Positions 50,692 to 58,085 of a stretch of DNA of 64,000 nucleotides are shown here, one piece after another. The position numbers were made by a program, and so were the translations under genes. This stretch comes from Rufibacter glacialis (GTDB taxonomy: Bacteria > Bacteroidota > Bacteroidia > Cytophagales > Hymenobacteraceae): the NCBI RefSeq assembly GCF_008271745.1, contig NZ_VKKZ01000024.1, positions 124,001 to 188,000 of the forward strand, read 5' to 3'. The notes beneath the pieces were generated by a model. That model was not told the origin of the DNA. It worked only from the letters and a program-made list of their open reading frames with translations, and searched no databases. How positions within the stretch are numbered: position 1 is the stretch's first letter; each line of letters begins with the position of its first letter.

Positions 50692-52884
50692 ATGAAGAAA
50701 ATTTTACTTTTGATAGCAGCGTTGTTTGCTATTTTCTCCCCTTCCCATGCGCAAACCCAAAGTAGCCCTACTTTTGGGGCAGCGCGTGAATTTGCAGTAT
50801 TAGGGAGCGGCTCTGTTACCAGTACGGGTAGCAGTGTGCTGTACGGAGATGCAGGCACCTCTCCAGGAACAGTAGTGACCGTGCTTCCCCTAGGAAAAGT
50901 ACTAGGCGATGTGGAGGCGGGTACTGCCATTGCCGCCGCCGCGAAAACAGACGTGGTGCGGGTATACAATGAGTTAGGCCGGTTTGCCTCTACCAGTAAC
51001 CTTACTGGGCAGACCTTGGGCGAAGGCTTCAACCCAGGTGCGGCCGCAGTGCGCGGAACGACAATCACCAGAGGGGTCTACAAATTTGATGGCGACGCTC
51101 GCATCAGTGGCCGCCTGAAGTTTGACGGACAAGGCAACCCTAATTCTCTGTTCATCATTCAGGTAAACGGTGACTTGGTGATTGATCCAGGCTCCGCTAT
51201 CAATATCTTCAATGCCAGCCCCAATAATATCTTCTTTTGGGTAACCGGCAAGGTCACGGTAGGTACCGGAGGTATGACCGGGACCCCTTCGGCGTTAACG
51301 GGTAACTTCATTGTTCAGAATGACGCCACCCTTAGCCTGAACACCACCCTGGTGGGCCGGGTACTGTCTACCAATGGCAATATCTTCCTGAACAACAATA
51401 ATATCTCCTTGCCTGAACCTGTCACCACCGGTGGTGGAAGCGATGGCGGCGGCGGCCCTGGCGGAGGAACCGGTAGCCCTAACCTGCGGATCACCAAAGC
51501 CGTGAACGGTACTACCTTTACTATTGGCGACAATGTGACCTACACCATCCAGGTAAGCAACTCCGGCTCTGGAGATGCCAACAACGTGACCGTTACAGAT
51601 CAACTACCGGCAGGTCTGGAGTTAGTGCCACCCGTGGAGACTGACAAAGGAACCTTTAACGCTACTACCGGCATCTGGACCATCGGGACCTTACCGGCCA
51701 ACCAGACGGCAACGTTGCGCATCACAGCCAAGACAACGGCTATTGGTGAAATCACTAACGTGGCGGTACTAGGGAACGGCGGCGGTTCAGACGAAGCCGT
51801 CATCTGCGTGCGCCCTGCCCGACCAAACGTGGTGGGCCTGCAGGAAGTGTGCGTGGGAGGTACTGCTACCTATACTGTCAATAACATTTCTCCGGGTGTG
51901 ACCAGGCTTGCTATCCTGGCGCCGGAAACCAATGGCATCACCATTGAGGCACAGACCTTGACTTCGTTCACATTACGGGTGAGCGCTACTACCGCGCCGG
52001 GTACATACCCTGTCACAGTAGTGGCAGTGGCTACCGGGAACTGCCTCAACAGCCAGGAGTTCCCTATTGAATTAGTAGTAAGAGCCGCCCCGATTGCCCC
52101 TGCCATCACGAGTCCGCAAGGGGCCTTGTGCGCCGGAACCACCTACCAGTACAGCATCAGCCAGCCAGTGGCAGGCATTACCTATACCTGGAGCGTTTCT
52201 GGTCCTGGTTGGGATAGAATCAGTGCCGCTACCGGTACGCAAGTGCAGGTAAAAGCAGGCACCGGTCCTGGAAGAGTGACCGTTGTGGCCTCTAACGGTT
52301 GCGGTACGGCTACCACTTCTACGCCAGAGGTAATCCCAGGCATTGCCCCTGCCACCCCAATTATCCTGGATAACAGCGGCCTGTGTACCGGTTTGGCCTA
52401 TGCCATCTCTAACCCAGTGGCTGGTGTTACCTATACCTGGACTGCCCCGGCAGGTTTCACCTTCGCAGATAACAACACGACGGCTACAGGTACTTCAGTA
52501 AATCTGAAGGCTTCCAACCCTAATGCCGTAGGTACCCTCACGGTGACCGCCACCAACTCTACCGGATCTGCCTGCGCCAGCAATGCAGCCTCTGTAGAAG
52601 TTAGAGCCGCTGATGCCGGATCAGAGATTGTGCCTCCTACGGTGTTCAGCCCGAATGGAGACGGGATCAATGATACCTGGGTGATCCGGAACTTGGTGAA
52701 CTACCCAGAAAACGACCTCACCATCTACAACCGTTGGGGCAACGAGATCTTTAAATCCAAAAACTACAAGAATGACTGGCGTGCCACCGGGCTCGAAGAA
52801 GCCACCTATTTCTACGTGCTGCGCGTGCGAGGCTGTGACGGCAAGGATCAGGTATTCAGAGGACCGGTACAAGTAGTGCGCTAG
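50692..52884 (+). CDS. DUF3494 ice-binding-domain protein with a T9SS type B sorting domain
   Basis: A 730-residue exported protein. Signal peptide 1-21; DUF3494 ice-binding beta-solenoid (about 25-240), with FAVLGSGSVTSTGSSVLYGD, GVYKFDGDARISGRL and the GRVLSTNGNIFLNNNNI end; a Gly/Ser-rich linker (about 242-262); a DUF11 repeat (about 263-365, LRITKAVNGTTFTIGDNVTY); Ig/PKD-like domains (about 370-640); and the gliding-motility-associated type B C-terminal domain (about 645-730, PTVFSPNGDGINDTWVI and IYNRWGNEIFKS). The T9SS should export it and hold it at the cell surface. Binding to ice or to a surface is inferred from DUF3494 alone. SprF- and PorE-like genes follow at once. Confidence 0.92.
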   Translation: MKKILLLIAALFAIFSPSHAQTQSSPTFGAAREFAVLGSGSVTSTGSSVLYGDAGTSPGTVVTVLPLGKVLGDVEAGTAIAAAAKTDVVRVYNELGRFASTSNLTGQTLGEGFNPGAAAVRGTTITRGVYKFDGDARISGRLKFDGQGNPNSLFIIQVNGDLVIDPGSAINIFNASPNNIFFWVTGKVTVGTGGMTGTPSALTGNFIVQNDATLSLNTTLVGRVLSTNGNIFLNNNNISLPEPVTTGGGSDGGGGPGGGTGSPNLRITKAVNGTTFTIGDNVTYTIQVSNSGSGDANNVTVTDQLPAGLELVPPVETDKGTFNATTGIWTIGTLPANQTATLRITAKTTAIGEITNVAVLGNGGGSDEAVICVRPARPNVVGLQEVCVGGTATYTVNNISPGVTRLAILAPETNGITIEAQTLTSFTLRVSATTAPGTYPVTVVAVATGNCLNSQEFPIELVVRAAPIAPAITSPQGALCAGTTYQYSISQPVAGITYTWSVSGPGWDRISAATGTQVQVKAGTGPGRVTVVASNGCGTATTSTPEVIPGIAPATPIILDNSGLCTGLAYAISNPVAGVTYTWTAPAGFTFADNNTTATGTSVNLKASNPNAVGTLTVTATNSTGSACASNAASVEVRAADAGSEIVPPTVFSPNGDGINDTWVIRNLVNYPENDLTIYNRWGNEIFKSKNYKNDWRATGLEEATYFYVLRVRGCDGKDQVFRGPVQVVR

Positions 52885-52918
52885 CCGCAGGCATCCAGAA
52901 CATTAATTCACCTTATCA

Positions 52919-53872
52919 ATGAAAAGATTAGTTATCATATTGATCACTATGTTCACCGCAGGCAGCGGTTGGGCACAGCACCGGTCACAATTCTCCCAGT
53001 ACATCTTCAACCAGCTGGTGATCAACCCTGCCTATGCGGGTAGTAAAGAAACGCTTACCCTCAACGCCTTCCACCGCACCCAGTGGGTAGGCTTGAGGGG
53101 AGCACCCAATACGCAGACCTTCAGCATAGACGGACTTACCAGGAACAAACACCTGGGCCTAGGCTTCCATGCCACCCGTGATGAGATCTTCGCCCAGAAC
53201 CGCAAGAACATTGAGGTAGACGCGGCCGTGAAACTGCCAGTGAGCGAGACCGGGGTTCTTTCCTTCGGTTTGGCAGCGGGGGTGTCCCACTTTGCGGTGA
53301 ACGGCTCCAAGCTCATCACCGGGAACGACCAGGAAGACCCAGCCGTGATCTCGGCCCAAAAGGAGACCACCTGGAGCCCCAGCTTGAAAGCGGGTATCTT
53401 CTTCCACACAGAGCGCTTCTACGCCGGGGTTTCCGTGACTGACCTCTTGGGCATTGACAAAGACATCAACTATGACCCGGAGCGCCATTACTTCTTTAAC
53501 GTGGGGTATGTGGCAGACATCAGCCACAACATCAAGGTAAAGCCCAGCATCATGCTGAAGGAGAATTTTGACGGCCCTACCAACGTAGACTTCAATGCTT
53601 TCTTTCTGTTTGGGGAGCGCATCTGGTTAGGCGCCAGTTACCGCACGGCCATGAACATCTTCAAGAATGACTTTGAAGCCAAAGGCCTTTCCGCTAAAGA
53701 TGCCGTGGTAGCCATGGCAGACCTGTACGTGACCAAGCGGTTGCGCCTGGGGTATGCCCATGACTTCACGCTGCACAGCAACATGAATGATTTGAGCACC
53801 CATGAGATATCTGTTGGGTATAGCTTCCTGAGAAAGGAACCTACCAAAATGGTAACCCCCCGGTATTTCTAA
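52919..53872 (+). CDS. PorP/SprF family membrane protein
   Basis: A 317-residue outer-membrane protein with a signal peptide and the family hallmark HRSQFSQYIFNQLVINPAYAGSKE. It ends in TPRYF, with a C-terminal aromatic residue. In F. johnsoniae, SprF is needed for secretion of the type B substrate SprB. Its place 34 nt after the type B adhesin suggests it is the dedicated partner of that protein. It precedes the PorE-like gene by 18 nt, so the three genes form a probable operon. Confidence 0.9.
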   Translation: MKRLVIILITMFTAGSGWAQHRSQFSQYIFNQLVINPAYAGSKETLTLNAFHRTQWVGLRGAPNTQTFSIDGLTRNKHLGLGFHATRDEIFAQNRKNIEVDAAVKLPVSETGVLSFGLAAGVSHFAVNGSKLITGNDQEDPAVISAQKETTWSPSLKAGIFFHTERFYAGVSVTDLLGIDKDINYDPERHYFFNVGYVADISHNIKVKPSIMLKENFDGPTNVDFNAFFLFGERIWLGASYRTAMNIFKNDFEAKGLSAKDAVVAMADLYVTKRLRLGYAHDFTLHSNMNDLSTHEISVGYSFLRKEPTKMVTPRYF

Positions 53873-53890
53873 TTTTAAACAGACGCTTCT

Positions 53891-55876
53891 ATGTATAAAA
53901 TATACAAACCACTTCTCCTTTCCTTCTTAATTGGCAGTATGGCCCTGGGCGGCTGCCAAACCACTCGCAAGGCTGACCGGCTGTACGAGAACTTTGATTA
54001 CACCTTAGCCATTGAAGAGTACCAGGAGGTTTTCGCCAAAAAAGACGCTGACCTGCAGGGAGCCCAACGCCTCGCTGATTCTTACCGCCTGACAGGCCGC
54101 ACCAATGAGGCCGAGCAGTGGTACGCCAAAGTGGTGGCCATGCCCGAGGCCGATCCTATCAACACCTATTACTTCGCTGAGGCCCTTAGAAGCAACGGCA
54201 AGTACTTTGAGGCGAAAACGCAGTACCAGAACTACGCCATGAAAGTGCCCGCCGAGGCCGCCAAAGCCAACGCCAAGGCTCAGGCCTGTGATGCGGCCCT
54301 GAAACTGATGGAAGAGCCGCCTTCGGCCATTGTGGTCAATGAGACGGCCATCAACTCCGGCAACGCTGACTTCAGCCCCACGGTGTATGGCAACGGCATC
54401 TTGTTCGCCTCTGACCGGGGCGGCAACGTGAGCAACGCCAAAGATAAAGATGCCGGTACCTATGGCTGGACAGGCAGACCTTATCTGCAGATGTTCTATG
54501 CCCAGCGCAACCAGGACAGCACCTGGCAAATGCCCGCCATTGCCGGCAGCACCCTCAACTCTGCGTACCATGACGGCCCGGCCGTTTTAGATACTGCCCA
54601 AACCACCCTGTATTTCACCCGCACCAACATGGTGGAGAAAAAGGAGAAAGACGTCAACGTGGACCCTACCAGTTGGGTGAAGAAGCCGCTCTCCAGTGGC
54701 TATGTGAACCGGTTAGAGATCTTCTCGGCCCGCCGCAACGGCTCTAGCTGGGCAGATGTGAAGCCCTTTGCCCATAACAAGGTGGAAGAATACAGCGTGG
54801 GCCACCCGGCCATCTCCCCAGACGGGCAGGTACTGTACTTTGTGTCTGACAAACCCGGCGGCTACGGCGAGACGGATATCTACTACTCAGAACTGCAGGC
54901 AGACGGCACGTGGGGGCAACCCATGAACGCTGGCAACATGATCAATACGGCCGGTAAGGAAATGTTCCCGGGCTTTGACCAGTCTGGCAACCTGTACTTC
55001 TCCTCAGACACGCACACTGGTTTTGGTGGTTTGGACGTGTTCAAGACCAAAGGCAGCCGCGCTACCTGGGCCAAGCCAGAGAACCTGCGCGCGCCGGTGA
55101 ACTCGCCCAAAGATGATTTCGGGATGGTGTTCATGCGGGGTGCCGCCAACGCACAGGTAGGATACCTTTCCTCTAACCGTGACAGCAACAACGGCACAGA
55201 TGATATCTACTCCTTTAAGCTGTTGAGCAACGCCATCTTGTTTGTGACTACCCTGGAGCGGGTGCAGGTGAAAGGCAAGCGTGCCATCAACCAACCGCTG
55301 GCCGATGTTCGTCTGAAGCTGACTCCCAAAGAAACCAACGATTCTGTGGTGGCCTTCTCAGACCGCAACGGCGAGTATAAGTTTGGTGTCATGAAAGGTA
55401 CCACCTATGACCTGATAGGCGATAAATTCGGGTACCTGACCCAGTCTGCCCTGGTAGCCATTGATACCGTGAAGCTGGCAGATACCACCCGAGTTACGCT
55501 TATCTTTGACAAAAGCCAGAAAAACCAGGCCATCGCCATTGAGAACATCTACTATGACCTTGACAAATGGAACATCCGGCCAGATGCCGCGGTGGAGTTA
55601 GACAAGGTGGTACAGATGCTCAAAGACAACCCCAGCATCAAGATTGAGCTAGGTTCCCACACAGATAGCCGCGAAGGCCACGGGTACAACCAGTTGCTGT
55701 CTGAGCGCAGAGCACAGTCAGCGGTGGAGTACCTGGTGAGCAAGGGCATTGCCCGTAACCGGCTTACCTGGAAAGGCTACGGCGAAACCATGCTGATCAA
55801 CGGCTGCGCCGACGGCGTGGAATGTACCGAAGACCAGCACCAGCTGAACCGTAGAACCGAGTTCAAGATCAAGTAA
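53891..55876 (+). CDS. PorE-like OmpA-family lipoprotein
   Basis: A 661-residue lipoprotein (MALGGC, Cys22). Domain order: N-terminal tetratricopeptide-like repeats (about 25-140), a PD40/WD40-type beta-propeller (about 150-440, with FSPTVYGNGILFASDRGG and HPAISPDGQVLYFVSDKPGGYGETDIY), a carboxypeptidase-regulatory-like domain (about 450-540) and an OmpA peptidoglycan-binding domain (about 545-661, NIYYDLDKWNIRPDAAVELDKV and ELGSHTDSREGHGYNQLLSERRA). This is the architecture of P. gingivalis PorE, which anchors T9SS parts to peptidoglycan. Bacteroidota often carry several such paralogues, so this may be cassette-specific. Confidence 0.9.
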   Translation: MYKIYKPLLLSFLIGSMALGGCQTTRKADRLYENFDYTLAIEEYQEVFAKKDADLQGAQRLADSYRLTGRTNEAEQWYAKVVAMPEADPINTYYFAEALRSNGKYFEAKTQYQNYAMKVPAEAAKANAKAQACDAALKLMEEPPSAIVVNETAINSGNADFSPTVYGNGILFASDRGGNVSNAKDKDAGTYGWTGRPYLQMFYAQRNQDSTWQMPAIAGSTLNSAYHDGPAVLDTAQTTLYFTRTNMVEKKEKDVNVDPTSWVKKPLSSGYVNRLEIFSARRNGSSWADVKPFAHNKVEEYSVGHPAISPDGQVLYFVSDKPGGYGETDIYYSELQADGTWGQPMNAGNMINTAGKEMFPGFDQSGNLYFSSDTHTGFGGLDVFKTKGSRATWAKPENLRAPVNSPKDDFGMVFMRGAANAQVGYLSSNRDSNNGTDDIYSFKLLSNAILFVTTLERVQVKGKRAINQPLADVRLKLTPKETNDSVVAFSDRNGEYKFGVMKGTTYDLIGDKFGYLTQSALVAIDTVKLADTTRVTLIFDKSQKNQAIAIENIYYDLDKWNIRPDAAVELDKVVQMLKDNPSIKIELGSHTDSREGHGYNQLLSERRAQSAVEYLVSKGIARNRLTWKGYGETMLINGCADGVECTEDQHQLNRRTEFKIK

Positions 55877-55898
55877 CCTGTTTCTACCCTACTTCTAT

Positions 55899-55929
55899 AA
55901 AAGAGCCGCCTCTACAGGGCGGCTCTTTT
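55899..55929 (+). terminator. Terminator after the PorE-like gene
   Basis: The 12-bp arms AAAAGAGCCGCC and GGCGGCTCTTTT, with a 7-base loop and a trailing T run, lie 22 nt after the stop. Confidence 0.9.
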
Positions 55930-55945
55930 TGTTTGCCGGCTCTCG

Positions 55946-55980
55946 GTTTAAGTCCTGTTTCAAGAAAAGGGCCTTGAAAC
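55946..55980 (+). repeat. 36-bp-family palindromic repeat (35 bp)
   Basis: It starts GTTTAAGTCCTG, holds TTTCAAGAAAAGG and ends GCCTTGAAAC. It lies 17 bp after the terminator of the surface cassette. Confidence 0.65.
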
Positions 55981-56039
55981 AGGTTGAAAGCCAGAAAGGG
56001 TTTAGCAGCGTACATATAATATACTAACGTTCCAGTCCC

Positions 56040-57110
56040 ATGCAGCCCAATGATGCCAACGCCGCCTTGCCCGTAGACCAGCGCCCCTTCCGGGTACTGC
56101 TGATTGCGGGCTCTAACCGCCGCCAGTACAACTGCCCCGGCGTAGACTCCAAAGCCCGGGCCCTCATGCTGAGAATGGCCGAACAACTGCCGCCTCAATG
56201 GGAGATTGACATTGAAGACATAGGCAACGTGTATGGGCGTGCGCGCATCCAGAGTTGCAATGCCTGCGTGAGTACCAGCATGGCGCTGTGCGTGTGGCCC
56301 TGCAACTGCTACCAGAAGAATGATGCTGCTGAGCCAGACCTCCTGTGGGATCTGGATATGTACGCCCGCCTGGACATGGCCGATGCCTGGGCGATTATAG
56401 GCCCCATTAACTGGTACGCCCCTAGCGCTAACCTCAAGCTCATGTTTGACCGCCTGGTGTGCATGAACGGCGGCAACCCCAAAGAAGGTCTTATTGAGCA
56501 CAAGAACCCAGAGATAGCCGCCAAGCTGGAGCATTCTGAACAATGGCAGGAACTCAGCCAGAACCACCTGGAAGGCCGCACCGCGGCTTTCTTCTGCTAC
56601 GGTGACGCCGGGGGCGATGAATTGGATGAAGCCGGAAAACCTAAGATCCTGCGGCACAAACAGTATTTCAACCCCGAGGAAGAGCCTTTTGAGAACAACC
56701 GCGACGCCTACGCCCCCTTGGTGTGGCAATGCCGGTACGGCGGCGTGGAAGTGCCAGACTCTTTGTGGCGGTATGAGGAGTTTGGCGTAGACGAGAAATA
56801 CTCAGACAACCAGGCGGAGCACCTGGTGGAGCGAAAAGAGGTGATGCAGCATTTTGACAACTGGGTACAGGAATTCGCCACGTTTGTGGAGGCGAAGGGC
56901 AAGGTATTGCCCGGGAAATACCGGGCCTATGGGTATGAGCCGCCCAAGAACCGGTGGCATGAACTGAAAAGCGCCTTTAGGGACGCCCGTATGCGGGTGG
57001 GCTTGCCGCCCAAAGGCTCCTCGCCAGATCTGCAGCAGCAACAGGGCATCAACCAGGATGTGACCCTCAGGCCCGGCAAATCTGAGCGGGACCAAGGGCA
57101 CGATCTATAA
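56040..57110 (+). CDS. NAD(P)H-dependent FMN reductase-like protein
   Basis: A 356-residue flavodoxin-fold protein. The N-terminal FRVLLIAGSNRRQYNCPGVDSKARAL resembles the FMN-phosphate loop of NADPH-dependent FMN reductases. CNACVSTSMALCVWPCNCY is an unusual cysteine cluster (six Cys in about 20 residues), and IIGPINWYAPSANLKLMFDRLVC is the second flavin-site segment. A C-terminal extension of about 150 residues (YGYEPPKNRWHELKSAFRDAR) is longer than in simple FMN reductases. The substrate is unknown. Confidence 0.75.
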   Translation: MQPNDANAALPVDQRPFRVLLIAGSNRRQYNCPGVDSKARALMLRMAEQLPPQWEIDIEDIGNVYGRARIQSCNACVSTSMALCVWPCNCYQKNDAAEPDLLWDLDMYARLDMADAWAIIGPINWYAPSANLKLMFDRLVCMNGGNPKEGLIEHKNPEIAAKLEHSEQWQELSQNHLEGRTAAFFCYGDAGGDELDEAGKPKILRHKQYFNPEEEPFENNRDAYAPLVWQCRYGGVEVPDSLWRYEEFGVDEKYSDNQAEHLVERKEVMQHFDNWVQEFATFVEAKGKVLPGKYRAYGYEPPKNRWHELKSAFRDARMRVGLPPKGSSPDLQQQQGINQDVTLRPGKSERDQGHDL

Positions 57111-57111
57111 A

Positions 57112-57141
57112 AAAAGGCCTCTGCACACGCAGAGGCCTTTT
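57112..57141. terminator. Bidirectional terminator
   Basis: Perfect 13-bp arms AAAAGGCCTCTGC/GCAGAGGCCTTTT with loop ACAC, placed between convergent genes. It starts 1 nt after the stop at 57110. Confidence 0.92.
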
Positions 57142-57172
57142 CAAGGCTATTTTCTGAAAAAAGGCTGAAAAC
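57137..57172 (+). repeat. 36-bp-family palindromic repeat beside a terminator
   Basis: It starts CTTTTCAAGGCTATTTTC and ends GGCTGAAAAC. It shares its first bases with the terminator and its last base with the stop codon of the DUF4136 gene. Confidence 0.5.
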
Positions 57173-57795
57173 TACCGGCGGGCGGTGGCTCTCTCGTCAG
57201 TTTGAGGCGGGAACTTGGCCAGGATGCTGGAAACGATCAGCTGTACTTTCTCATCGGTCAGGGATCTTTCGGTGGCGGCGGTTTCACTGCTTCCGCGCCA
57301 GATCAGTTCATTGGATTTGGCATCTACCACATCCAGAATCAAGGTGCCTTGCTGGTAATCCTGTAGCGTGGTGGTATTGTAGAGGCGGTTGTAGGTATAA
57401 GCGTAGCGGTAGCCGTACCAGTACCCGAAGCCAATAGAAGGAACGCTCACAAAATCAGGGCGCAGGCGTTGCTGGTTCTCCACGGTAAAATCATACGCCA
57501 GCAGCATGTCTGGCTTCTCAGAAGCCGCTGCTTTCTGGAAACCCCGGCGCTGCATCTCGGTCTCTACCGCGTTTTTGACCCGTTTATCTAAAAACGTAGT
57601 ATATCTGCGGTTTGTAGAGTCTTTGGCTACCGGTTGGTCCTGGTACCAGCGCCAGGTCTTGTAGGCTTGGAAATTAGTGCTCTTGTCAAAGTCGGTGGCC
57701 GCGTTGTAGGTAGTGGCGCACCCCGAGAAACCTATCACCAGTAACCCCATCATGGCCCTCGTTACCCACTTCGCTATCTTATTGAATGGTCTCAT
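57172..57795 (-). CDS. DUF4136-type lipoprotein
   Basis: A 207-residue lipoprotein from the ATG at 57795, with the lipobox GFSGC (Cys26). The start of the mature part, TTYNAATDFDKSTNFQAYKTWRWY, and the end DVVDAKSNELIWRGSSETAATE are typical of DUF4136 lipoproteins, common in Bacteroidota and of unknown function. An upstream in-frame extension to 57918 lacks a signal peptide and is not supported. Confidence 0.82.
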   Translation of the reverse strand: MRPFNKIAKWVTRAMMGLLVIGFSGCATTYNAATDFDKSTNFQAYKTWRWYQDQPVAKDSTNRRYTTFLDKRVKNAVETEMQRRGFQKAAASEKPDMLLAYDFTVENQQRLRPDFVSVPSIGFGYWYGYRYAYTYNRLYNTTTLQDYQQGTLILDVVDAKSNELIWRGSSETAATERSLTDEKVQLIVSSILAKFPPQTDERATARR

Positions 57796-57994
57796 TAGTT
57801 TGTAAAGTTTAAGTGTAGTTGAAGAATGAGAAAGAACCTCCTCTTCAGGGTCTCCTTTGCCTTTTGAACTACCTGAACAGCTGAAAGGAATGTTCCTGAA
57901 GATGTTGCTTTCGTGCAAGAAGAACGCAAAAACTATGCCTTAATTATACCGTTTGGTTTATTTCAAGCTGAATCTGAAAAACATTTTTTACTCC

Positions 57995-58030
57995 GTTTTC
58001 AGAGGTTTTTTGAGAAAAGAGGGGAAAAAC
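57995..58030 (+). repeat. 36-bp-family palindromic repeat, diverged
   Basis: It starts GTTTTCAGAGGTTTTTTG and ends AGGGGAAAAAC, exactly 36 bp. It lies between the DUF4136 gene start and the gcvP terminator. Confidence 0.5.
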
Positions 58031-58031
58031 A

Positions 58032-58062
58032 AAAACGCCTGTGGAAGCTCCACAGGCGTTTT
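58032..58062 (-). terminator. Terminator after gcvP
   Basis: Perfect 14-bp arms AAAACGCCTGTGGA/TCCACAGGCGTTTT with a 3-base loop. On the minus strand a T run follows the stem. It lies 23 nt beyond the gcvP stop. Confidence 0.9.
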
Positions 58063-58085
58063 CTAAACAGGATTATCGTGTTCGC

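Noticed and set aside
57796-57918. N-terminal extension of the DUF4136 lipoprotein
   Set aside because: The lipoprotein signal begins at the ATG at 57795; the longer form would hide it.
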